From assembly GCA_023434535.1 (NCBI GenBank), contig JAEYSR010000115.1, positions 1-7,111 on the forward strand: 7,111 nucleotides of DNA, read 5' to 3'. Numbering within the stretch: the first letter of the stretch is position 1; every line of letters begins with the position of its first letter. Origin of the DNA: Actinomycetes bacterium. Lineage in GTDB: Bacteria > Actinomycetota > Acidimicrobiia > Acidimicrobiales > Microtrichaceae. Of the stretch, positions 1-6,059 are shown piece after piece. Below the pieces are notes generated by a model, which had not been told where the DNA came from, searched no databases, and saw nothing but the letters and a program-made list of their open reading frames with translations. The position numbers and the translations under genes are program-made.

Positions 1-2189
1 GCCAGGGCCTCCAGGAGTTCCGCAAGGGCCTGGTCCCGGCTGCGGACGAGACCGAGGACCTGGCCTCGGCATCAGACCTGGCGGCCGAGTCGCAGACGAA
101 GCTGCGCGACGCGCTCGAGCGCACCGACCCGGCCCTCGCGGCCAACCGGATCGCACTCGATGCCAACGCCGCGGCCGGCGACGCCTTCTCCCGGTCCATG
201 TCGCAGGGCTTCGAGGGCGCCACGGTCGGCTCGGCGCTCGACCTGGGCGACGCCTTCGCTGAGTTCCGTCGCACCGTCCGCCAGATGCCGAAGGACATCG
301 ACCTCGCCGGCGCCGCCCTGAACCGCTACGGGAAGCTCCAGGACGAGGGCATCCGGAACCTGCTTGCACTCGGCTCCGCGACCCGCGAGTACCTGGCCAA
401 CCTCCTCAAGCAGGGCGAGTCCACCGGCGCAGTCACCGCCGAAGCCGACCGGCTCCGAGAGGCGTACCGCCAGCAGCTCGCCGCCCTGGGCCTCAACGAG
501 GCCCAGATGGAGGAGTACCTGAAGCTCCTCGGCATCACCCCCAAGCAGGTGACGACCGCGATGGAGCTGTCCCAGGTCGAGAAGTCCCGGTTCGAGCTCA
601 ACGCCTACCTCGGTCTCCTCGACGGCAAGATCCCCGCCGAGGTCACCTCGCAGGTCACGGCCAAGATCGAGACCGGCGACCTCAAGGGGGCCGCGAACAT
701 CCTCGCCCAGTTCGCGAAGACGAACCCGGTGCGCCTCGACACCAAGGTCGACGGCCCCGACGAGTCCGAGCTCAAGAAGGTCCGGGACTCGATCCAGTTC
801 GCCCTGCCGGCGACGATCGACGTGGGCAAGGTGCTCCGCGGGGAGTACGACGAGAAGCAACTCGCCGGCATCGCCAAGGCCCAGGACCTGGCCAAGGCGG
901 CCGCCGAATCGCTCCGAGCGCTCGTGCAGTCCGGCGCCGGCCAGCAGGAGGTGCTGGCCAAGGCGGCCGAGCTCCGAGGCGTTCTCGGCGGCGTCTTCGC
1001 CGAGGCCGGCGCCAGCCAGACCGCGATCAACGACCTGTTCACCGCCGCGGGGCTCCAGGACACCCAGATCCAGTTCGCCATCACCATGTCGGGCGAAGCG
1101 GAGGCAATCGCCAAGATCCAGCTGCTCAACGACCTCCTCGGCGACGACAACAAGCCGACCCCGGGCGTCCAGCGCGACATCGCCGTCAAGATCGCCGCCG
1201 GTGACCTCGAGGGCGCCGCAGAGATGATGGCCCGCTGGGTCCAGGACTCCCAGGACGGGCTCATCACCGACCCGCTCCTGGTGCACCTCGCCTCGCCGGA
1301 CGTGGCCGCGGCTGACTCCGGTCTCGCAGCGTTCCGCACCGCTCAGGGCGAGCAGGTGATCAGCCTGAACGCCGGCGTCACGATCGCCCCGATCCCGCCG
1401 CCGTCGGAGTGGCCGATCTTCGGTGGCGGCAACGCAGGCCAGGCCGAGATCCCCGTCGGGGCGAACACCACGCCCGCCGACCGTGGCCTCGCGGTGTGGC
1501 GCCAGCTGACCGGCCAGGCCCCGCCCACGCCGACCGCGGTCGGAGCGAACACCGCTCCGGCGTCGGGCGACGTGAGCGCCTTCAAGGCCGCGACGCTCGC
1601 CGCTCCGCCGATCGAGATCCCCGCCAAGGTCAAGGTCTCCCTCGACGACGGTTCGTGGAAGAACGTGATCGGCATCATCACCGGCGCCCGGCCCGAGGTG
1701 AAGCCCAAGCAGGCACAGGGCCTCGATGGCATGCCGATCCTGTTCCCCGGTGGCCCGTATCCACCCGGGCGCGATGGTGACACCCGCACCCGCTACGCCA
1801 CAGGCGGCCTGGTCGAAGGTCCTCGCCGACCCAAGGACTCGGTGCTGGTCCGTCTCACCGGCCTCGAGTACGTCGTGAGAGACGACGTCGTGGCCAAGCC
1901 GGGCGTGCTCCCGATGCTCGAGCAGCTCAACGCCGGCCGCCTGCCCGGGTTCGCCGAGGGTGGCCTGGTCGACGTCGTCCCGATCCGGGTGCCTCCTGCA
2001 GCTCCGCACATGCCGGCCGCGGCGCCGGTCGAGCTCGGCGACGGTGCTGGTGGCGGCGACAGCTACACGATCGCTCCCGTCTACCAGATGGCCGGCCAGG
2101 CGCCTCGAGCGCTCGACCTGCCCGAGCTGATCCGGACGGAGAAGTACCTGCGCCGCAAGGCCCGTCCGGTACTGGCGGCGGCGACGTGA
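1..2189 (+). CDS. Tape measure protein, C-terminal part (5' end outside window)
   Basis: This is the C-terminal part of a phage tail tape measure protein, which sets tail length and occupies the tail tube lumen. The frame is open from base 3, upstream of the ATG at 198, so that ATG is internal and 728 residues are visible. The first roughly 400 residues are mostly Ala/Leu/Glu/Lys/Gln-rich and look helical or coiled-coil. Two KIxxGDLxGAA repeats begin at 663 and 1188, followed by Pro-rich short repeats (1458-1625). The C-terminus has the family signature: a GGLV segment at residues 601-604, a Pro-Lys-Asp-Ser-Val-Leu-Val stretch, then GLEYVV (621-626) in place of the common GEYVV, LNAGRLPG, and a second GGLV at 653-656. 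The last 70 residues are Pro/Ala/Gly-rich and then basic. I see no transmembrane stretch or peptidase motif in the visible part. The stop overlaps the next start by 4 bases. Identification rests on the C-terminal motif, the composition and the tail genes that follow. Confidence 0.9.
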   Translation, partial: QGLQEFRKGLVPAADETEDLASASDLAAESQTKLRDALERTDPALAANRIALDANAAAGDAFSRSMSQGFEGATVGSALDLGDAFAEFRRTVRQMPKDIDLAGAALNRYGKLQDEGIRNLLALGSATREYLANLLKQGESTGAVTAEADRLREAYRQQLAALGLNEAQMEEYLKLLGITPKQVTTAMELSQVEKSRFELNAYLGLLDGKIPAEVTSQVTAKIETGDLKGAANILAQFAKTNPVRLDTKVDGPDESELKKVRDSIQFALPATIDVGKVLRGEYDEKQLAGIAKAQDLAKAAAESLRALVQSGAGQQEVLAKAAELRGVLGGVFAEAGASQTAINDLFTAAGLQDTQIQFAITMSGEAEAIAKIQLLNDLLGDDNKPTPGVQRDIAVKIAAGDLEGAAEMMARWVQDSQDGLITDPLLVHLASPDVAAADSGLAAFRTAQGEQVISLNAGVTIAPIPPPSEWPIFGGGNAGQAEIPVGANTTPADRGLAVWRQLTGQAPPTPTAVGANTAPASGDVSAFKAATLAAPPIEIPAKVKVSLDDGSWKNVIGIITGARPEVKPKQAQGLDGMPILFPGGPYPPGRDGDTRTRYATGGLVEGPRRPKDSVLVRLTGLEYVVRDDVVAKPGVLPMLEQLNAGRLPGFAEGGLVDVVPIRVPPAAPHMPAAAPVELGDGAGGGDSYTIAPVYQMAGQAPRALDLPELIRTEKYLRRKARPVLAAAT
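663..824 (+). repeat. Protein-level repeat 1 in tape measure (KIxxGDLxGAA unit)
   Basis: A unit of about 54 codons starting KIETGDLKGAA, followed by a helix, a PDESELKKVR segment and a strand ending PATIDV. It matches the unit at 1188-1385 in order and key residues (K-I-x-x-G-D-L-x-G-A-A, then P-D, then R, then a beta-type ending). The similarity is at protein level; the DNA is only partly alike. Confidence 0.6.
1188..1385 (+). repeat. Protein-level repeat 2 in tape measure (KIxxGDLxGAA unit)
   Basis: Second copy of the unit at 663-824, starting KIAAGDLEGAA and ending in a beta-type segment (ISLNAGVTI). Its start lies 525 bases (175 residues) after the first copy's start. It is about 12 residues longer because of insertions between the GDL helix and the PD segment. 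Confidence 0.6.
1458..1625 (+). repeat. Two tandem 28-residue protein repeats (GANTxPAx unit)
   Basis: GANTTPAD begins at 1458 and GANTAPAS at 1542, exactly 84 bases apart. Each is followed by a short helix (GLAVWRQL, then DVSAFKAA) and a Pro-rich run. A more distant relative, PDVAAADSGLAAFR, lies at 1296-1337, so there may be three copies. The period suggests small beta-helix hairpins in the tape measure's C-terminal third. Confidence 0.6.
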
Positions 2190-2659
2190 GCTGGACCGAG
2201 TGGGGGCTGTACCAGCTGACCGTCGAAGGCGTCCTCCTGCACGTCCCGGGGTGCTGGACCGTCACGAACGCTGAGGTGCTGCGCAGGCCGGGACCGAACA
2301 AGGTCTCGAACGCCGTGGTGCTCGGCCGCAACGGCACTGCGCCGCGACCGGTGTTCCCCGACGAAGCCGTGCACCGGATCGAGATGTACTTCGCCGGCGA
2401 GAAGAACCGGCACGGAGACCCGTTCGACGACCCGGCCGAGGGGCTGGCCTCGAACCTGGCCGAGTTCTCCACGCTGGTCGTCAAGGCCGGCGGTGCGAAC
2501 GGTGACGGGATCCTCTCGGTGCGCTTCGACGCGCCGAACGGCACGTCCACAGGAGTGATGCAGGTCCGTGACTTCGTCGACGGTGACGGGGTCTGGGACT
2601 GCACGGCGGTGATGACTGTCGTGCTGGCCGGTGGCCAGACGCAGCCGTCGGGGTCCTGA
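2186..2659 (+). CDS. Dit-like distal tail protein (minor tail protein)
   Basis: A 157-residue protein starting GTG, overlapping the tape measure stop by 4 bases (GTGA). Immediately after the tape measure is where siphoviruses usually encode the distal tail (Dit) protein, the ring joining tail tube to tip. The sequence fits the actinophage version of that family. Its N-terminal half is beta-rich, with a WTVTNAEVLRRPGPNK stretch. A GRNGT segment follows (the equivalent of the PGRDG loop), then an acidic loop and an RIEMYFAGEKNRHGDPFDDPAEGL segment in which G-x-P-x-x-D-P-x-x-G-L precedes a short helix (residues 73-98). The C-terminal half is beta strands ending in a Gly/Gln/Ser tail. No good Shine-Dalgarno lies upstream, so translation is probably coupled to the tape measure gene. 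The CDS is secure; the Dit assignment is pattern recognition plus position, not a search. Confidence 0.75.
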   Translation: MSWTEWGLYQLTVEGVLLHVPGCWTVTNAEVLRRPGPNKVSNAVVLGRNGTAPRPVFPDEAVHRIEMYFAGEKNRHGDPFDDPAEGLASNLAEFSTLVVKAGGANGDGILSVRFDAPNGTSTGVMQVRDFVDGDGVWDCTAVMTVVLAGGQTQPSGS

Positions 2660-4827
2660 TGCCGGCAGCTGAGGTCTTCGAGCGGCCGCTGTCAACGTGG
2701 CCAGTCGATCTCGTGACGTGCGAGCTGTTCGACGAGCTGAACGCCGAGAAGGTGGCGGACATCCCGGAGCTCGACGACTTCAAGTTCGGCGCGGAGCTCT
2801 CGTCGACGGGGTCTGGGGAGATCAAGCTCGGTGGCCTCACGTGGGCGCAGAGCAACGAGTACCGGAAGGGTCGGCACGTCCGCTTCCTGATCGGTGGGGT
2901 GCCGGCGTTCACGATCCGGATCTCGTCGAGGTCCCGCGAGCTGGCGTCTGTGCGTGGCGGGCTGCGCTGGAACGTGACCGTCTCGGGCGACGGCCTCACG
3001 GTGCACTGGCGGCGCGCCCGGACCGAACCGCTGCTCGGGCCCGGGTCGCGGCCGAGGTCGAAGAACCGACCGTTCTCGTGGGCATGTCCGGAGGTGCCGA
3101 TCTCGGCGTTCACAGGGTCCGTCGTCGTGCCCGGCTCCGGGGCCGGGCATCCGCAGAACGCCCTGGACGCCGGGGCCGTATGGCCACCGCTCGGGTTCCC
3201 GGCCCCGGTGAACAGCGACGACGTCACGTGGGTGGCATCGAGGCCGCCGAACCCCGAAGCCACCCATCCGATCGGCCGCTGGTACGCGGCGGACCAGTTC
3301 ACCCTCGGGGTGGAGACGACGGTCGGGATCTTCTTCGCGATGGACGACCGCGGCCGGGTGTTCCTGCAAGGCATCACGATCGAGGAGTGGACCGATCAGT
3401 TCCCGACGTCGTCGTACAAGGACACCGACCGGGTGTGGATCAAGCTGCCGCCCGGCACCTACGACCTGCGCTTCGAGGTCGAGAACTACGCCCAGCCCGA
3501 CAACCTGTCCGAGGCCTGGGGCGACAGCGAGCTCCTCTACGCCGTGCACCGCCACCCCGGCGCCGGCACCTTCGGGCCCGACACGCTGATCTGCGGATCA
3601 TCGGCGGCGACGAAGTGCCTCGACTACCCGACGGTGATCCCGGCACCGACCCCCGGCGTGATCCTCGCCAAGCTGCTCAGCGAGGCGCAGTCCCGTGGCC
3701 CGGAGGGCAACCGGACGCTGCAGGGCTGGACGTTCGGCGGCGACTTCTCCGCCACCACCGACTCGGCTGGCAACGCCTGGAACACCCCGTACGAGTTCGG
3801 CCCGGCGATCGGCGACAACTACGAGAAGGTCCTCGAGGCGCTCGCCGAGTTCGCCATCGACTACCTGCCGGACCCGGTCGGGCTCAAGCTCTGGGTGTGG
3901 AACAAGGGCACGGTCGCGGGCACCGGCGCGGCGCTCGACGTCGGCGAGAACGGATCGATCACCGGCCTGCGGGTCGACGAGCCCGACGAACTGCCGATCA
4001 ACGACGTGCTAGTCGACTTCAAGACCGACGACCTGGTCCGCACCGCCGACGCGTCGGTCGAGGAGATCGGACGGTACGAGGGGTTCATCTCCATCCCGGC
4101 GTGCGACGTTCCGCCCTCGGCGGCGGCGGCCGGGGACGCCATCCTGGCGATCTACGCCGAGGCCGAACCGACCGTCACCGTGGCGATCGACCCGTACAAC
4201 GGGCCCGTGCCGCTGTCGGCGGACCTGCCGATCGGGTGGAACAGCGCGATCGGCCCGCTCGAGGACAGCTTCCAGCTCGTCGCCGTGACAGGACGGAAGG
4301 TCGACCGGTGGGTGGAGCTCATCCCGGAGTTCGGTGTCGCGCAGGCGGTCGCGGAGCAGCGGCAGCGCACCTGGCTGCAGCGCCTCGGTGACGGCACCCT
4401 GCAGGGCCGGTCGTCGATCGCTCAGCTGATCACCGACGACGACTCCGGGATCGTCCGGGGGAAGATCACGACCGAGACCCGGGACTTCTCCCAGGCGGTC
4501 ATCGAGGAGGAGATCTCGTCGCCGGCCGCCAACGTCGAGAAGGACAAGCGGCTCACGATGATGCTGTACACGCTCGAGGAAGCGTCGACCGCGGGGAACA
4601 CGACGATCGAGGTCCTCGTGGGCGGTGTCGTGGTCGAGATGTCCGTGGGCGGGATCGACGTCGACGAGATCCCGCTCGGGCCGACCGAGTACCGGCGCAT
4701 CGTCCTCGCCCCATCCTCGGGTGACGTGCTCATCCCGGCCGGGGCGAAGCTCACGTACAAGACGCTCAGCGCCGGCGACGGCGCCGGGATCATCGCCGTG
4801 AACGCCACCCTCGCCGAGGCGACATGA
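2659..4827 (+). CDS. Tail-tip hub / minor tail protein with lectin-like insertion
   Basis: A 722-residue protein whose ATG overlaps the previous stop by one base (TGATG). It resembles large actinophage minor tail proteins of the hub type (compare the ReqiPepy6 Gp37-like family). Residues 1-125 are a beta-rich hub-like domain (SSTGSGEIKLGGLTW, then a GxxVRFLIGGVPAFTIRI strand pair). Residues about 188-305 look like an inserted sugar-binding-type beta-sandwich: W190, a TVGIFFAMDDRGRVFLQG hairpin (222-238), W244, and LPPGTYDLRFEVENY (263-277). Two cysteines, C312 and C320, follow and could pair. A second hub-type region begins with TPGVILAKLLSEAQSRG (331-347), continues through a helix (EKVLEALAEF) and WVWNKGT (412-418), and includes FGVAQAVAEQRQRTWLQRLGDG. 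The last 90 residues form a beta-rich module. Likely role: trimeric hub closing the tail tube and presenting adhesive domains. No catalytic motif was recognised. Confidence 0.82.
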   Translation: MPAAEVFERPLSTWPVDLVTCELFDELNAEKVADIPELDDFKFGAELSSTGSGEIKLGGLTWAQSNEYRKGRHVRFLIGGVPAFTIRISSRSRELASVRGGLRWNVTVSGDGLTVHWRRARTEPLLGPGSRPRSKNRPFSWACPEVPISAFTGSVVVPGSGAGHPQNALDAGAVWPPLGFPAPVNSDDVTWVASRPPNPEATHPIGRWYAADQFTLGVETTVGIFFAMDDRGRVFLQGITIEEWTDQFPTSSYKDTDRVWIKLPPGTYDLRFEVENYAQPDNLSEAWGDSELLYAVHRHPGAGTFGPDTLICGSSAATKCLDYPTVIPAPTPGVILAKLLSEAQSRGPEGNRTLQGWTFGGDFSATTDSAGNAWNTPYEFGPAIGDNYEKVLEALAEFAIDYLPDPVGLKLWVWNKGTVAGTGAALDVGENGSITGLRVDEPDELPINDVLVDFKTDDLVRTADASVEEIGRYEGFISIPACDVPPSAAAAGDAILAIYAEAEPTVTVAIDPYNGPVPLSADLPIGWNSAIGPLEDSFQLVAVTGRKVDRWVELIPEFGVAQAVAEQRQRTWLQRLGDGTLQGRSSIAQLITDDDSGIVRGKITTETRDFSQAVIEEEISSPAANVEKDKRLTMMLYTLEEASTAGNTTIEVLVGGVVVEMSVGGIDVDEIPLGPTEYRRIVLAPSSGDVLIPAGAKLTYKTLSAGDGAGIIAVNATLAEAT

Positions 4828-4833
4828 GGAGGA
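4827..4833 (+). promoter_or_regulatory. Shine-Dalgarno site for the 4838 gene
   Basis: AGGAGGA sits 4 bases before the ATG at 4838, and its first A is the last base of the hub gene's TGA stop. It fixes the start of the next gene. The junction AGGAGGACCCCATGGCTG is almost repeated at 6040-6058. Confidence 0.85.
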
Positions 4834-4837
4834 CCCC

Positions 4838-5233
4838 ATGGCTGTGAAGGAGCTCGACGTCTCAGGCGACCGCCTGGCGATCGTCGCGAACGACGACGAC
4901 TTCAAGGTCGTCACCTTCTACATGCCGTTCGACCCGACGGCCTGGACCGGCTGGACATGCCTGCTGCGCACCACGACGACCGCGGACGACCTGGTCGAGT
5001 GGGCAGTCGAGGCGACCGGTACGCCGGCCCCGGAGGGCACGACGATCCAGCTCAACGGGCGCCCGGTCAGCGTCGCCGGCAAGTACCCGCTGATCGTCTC
5101 GTGCGACACCCTCGATTTCGGTGAGGGCAACCGCCTGTTCTGCATCTTCGCCAACAAGGGCGCCCCCGATCGGCTCGCCCCGATCTTCGCCGGGATCGTC
5201 ACCACCCGCGCCGTCGTTCAGGAGGTCCCGTGA
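4838..5233 (+). CDS. Small tail-tip protein, possibly BppU-N-like shoulder domain
   Basis: A 131-residue protein whose start is fixed by a perfect AGGAGG four bases upstream, 10 bases after the hub gene stop. I do not recognise it firmly. The sequence reads as one beta-sandwich: MAVKELDVSGDRLAIVANDDDFKVVTFYMPFDPTAWTGWTCLLRTTTTADD, then a polar strand pair, a GKYPLIVSCDTLDFGEGNRL stretch and a closing IFAGIVTTRAVVQEVP strand. The pattern of a double strand followed by W-T-G-W-T and an LRTTTT strand recalls the N-terminal domains of upper baseplate (BppU-like) proteins, which dock other tip proteins onto the hub. This is weak similarity by eye. It has two cysteines, no signal peptide and no membrane segment. 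Position between hub and fibre-like gene supports a structural tail-tip role; an unrelated tail accessory protein is the alternative. Confidence 0.6.
   Translation: MAVKELDVSGDRLAIVANDDDFKVVTFYMPFDPTAWTGWTCLLRTTTTADDLVEWAVEATGTPAPEGTTIQLNGRPVSVAGKYPLIVSCDTLDFGEGNRLFCIFANKGAPDRLAPIFAGIVTTRAVVQEVP
5220..5226 (+). promoter_or_regulatory. Shine-Dalgarno site for the 5230 gene
   Basis: AGGAGGT lies inside the end of the upstream coding sequence, 3 bases before the GTG at 5230. It supports that GTG as the start, even though it overlaps the previous stop (GTGA). Confidence 0.8.
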
Positions 5234-5742
5234 GCCAGTACGCCCCCGACCTCCCCGCCACCGACCTGTCCGTCGATCTCATCGACGGCGCCGTCGACGT
5301 CCCACTGATCGGCGCTGATCCCACGACGGCCGCTCAGTTCGACGGAGACGCCTCCGACGTCCCCTACGCCCCCGGAACACCCGGGGACTGGGATACGCCT
5401 CCAACAGACGTGTCACGGGCCCTCGACGAGCTCGCCGGGCGGGAGAGCAGCGGCGATGCCGGCAACTGGGTGGTGTACGACCTCACGGTCCCTGCTGACG
5501 ACGTCGCCGAAGAGGACGGGCTCAAGGTGACGTGGAACTTCCCCGCCCCCGGCCTGCTGACCGTGCGGATCCCGGACGTCGACGAGCTCGCCCACCGCAC
5601 CCACCTCGCCGTCTACGACCGCACCCACGACGTCGCTCTCACCGACTGGGCGGCCTTCAACGACTGGGAGCCCGGGCTCTACACCGGCTCCGCCGGCGCC
5701 GGCGACGACCTGACGTTCACCGTCTCGTGGGGTGGCGACTGA
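5230..5742 (+). CDS. Acidic tail fibre / collar protein
   Basis: A 170-residue protein starting GTG with a strong AGGAGGT just upstream, overlapping the preceding stop by 4 bases. Residues 44-71 (VPYAPGTPGDWDTPPTDVSRALDELAGR) match a segment often seen in phage tail fibres and tip proteins: Y-x-P-x-x-P-x-D-W, a short loop, then a V-x-x-A-L-D-x-L-A helix that probably trimerises. Residues 1-43 are Asp-rich and extended. Residues about 78-170 are beta strands with aromatic residues (WVVYDLTV, VTWNFPAPGLLTVRIPD, HLAVYDRTHDVAL, LYTGSAGAGDDLTFTVSW), compatible with a small beta-sandwich. By hand count it has 27 Asp and 6 Glu against 5 Arg and 1 Lys, unusually acidic even for this operon. Likely a short trimeric collar or fibre linking the hub to outer domains. 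The structural role is inferred from the helix motif and neighbours; a binding function for the C-terminal domain is possible but not shown. Confidence 0.7.
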   Translation: MSQYAPDLPATDLSVDLIDGAVDVPLIGADPTTAAQFDGDASDVPYAPGTPGDWDTPPTDVSRALDELAGRESSGDAGNWVVYDLTVPADDVAEEDGLKVTWNFPAPGLLTVRIPDVDELAHRTHLAVYDRTHDVALTDWAAFNDWEPGLYTGSAGAGDDLTFTVSWGGD

Positions 5743-6059
5743 TGGACATCGTGTTCGAGGAACGTGACGACCGGTGGCCCGGCGGCCGCCTCGTCGCACG
5801 CGACGGTGACGACGTGGCCGGCTGGATCCGCTGGCGCGACGACGACACCCCCGACGGGACCGTCCGGGTGTTCGACGAGCTCTACGTCCACGAGCGGTAC
5901 CGCGGTCACCGGATCGGCGGCGCGCTCACCGCCGCGGCGAAGGAACGGCGCGAGGCCGACGGCGCGGCCGCCTGGTCGACGTCGCCAATGACCGCAGCGG
6001 GCCGGGCCGCGGTCGACGCCCACGTGGCCCGCAACTACGAGGAGGACCCCCGTGGCTGA
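5742..6059 (+). CDS. Minimal GNAT-family acetyltransferase in tail operon
   Basis: A 105-residue protein whose ATG overlaps the fibre stop by one base (TGATG), suggesting translational coupling; no clear Shine-Dalgarno is seen. The core is GNAT-like: a strand pair (GGRLVARDGDDVAGWIRWRDDD, residues 14-35), a strand leading into ELYVHERYRG (46-55), and the acetyl-CoA binding motif A loop and helix RYRGHRIGGALTAAAKERRE (52-71), where R54, G55 and G59 occupy the usual pyrophosphate-loop positions and R57 replaces the more common glycine. A WSTSPMTAAGRAAVDAHV segment (78-95) closes the domain. At 105 residues it is shorter than typical GNATs (about 140-170) and seems to lack most of the N-terminal helices. 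The substrate cannot be read from the sequence; a tail protein, a host surface component or a small molecule are all possible. The last codons (EEDPRG) also encode the ribosome binding site of the next gene. Confidence 0.78.
   Translation: MDIVFEERDDRWPGGRLVARDGDDVAGWIRWRDDDTPDGTVRVFDELYVHERYRGHRIGGALTAAAKERREADGAAAWSTSPMTAAGRAAVDAHVARNYEEDPRG
6040..6046 (+). promoter_or_regulatory. Shine-Dalgarno site for the 6052 gene
   Basis: AGGAGGA followed by five C residues lies before the GTG at 6052, entirely inside the end of the GNAT gene. It is nearly identical to the site at 4827-4833 and decides the start of the last gene, which overlaps the GNAT stop by 8 bases. Confidence 0.85.

Noticed and set aside
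198..200. ATG at 198 as the true start of the tape measure gene
   Set aside because: The frame is open with similar helical composition from base 3, there is no ribosome site before 198, and tape measure proteins are usually much longer.
72..2009. A 645-codon open frame on the minus strand opposite the tape measure gene
   Set aside because: GC-rich codon third positions on the plus strand remove stops from the opposite frames. The translation is Arg/Gly/Leu-heavy without any domain, while the plus-strand frame has the tape measure signature and coupled neighbours.
2697..4391. A 564-codon plus-strand frame inside the hub gene
   Set aside because: An off-frame shadow rich in Arg/Ala/Gly; the hub frame shows recognisable family segments throughout and is coupled to the preceding gene.
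5532..5744. A longer start (ATG at 5532) for the GNAT gene
   Set aside because: The extra 70 residues are Arg/Pro-rich nonsense overlapping the fibre gene. The ATG at 5742 overlaps the fibre stop and begins right at the GNAT fold.
6047..6051. Run of five C residues before the GTG start as a phase-variation tract
   Set aside because: Too short for slip-strand variation; it is just the spacer between the ribosome site and the start codon.
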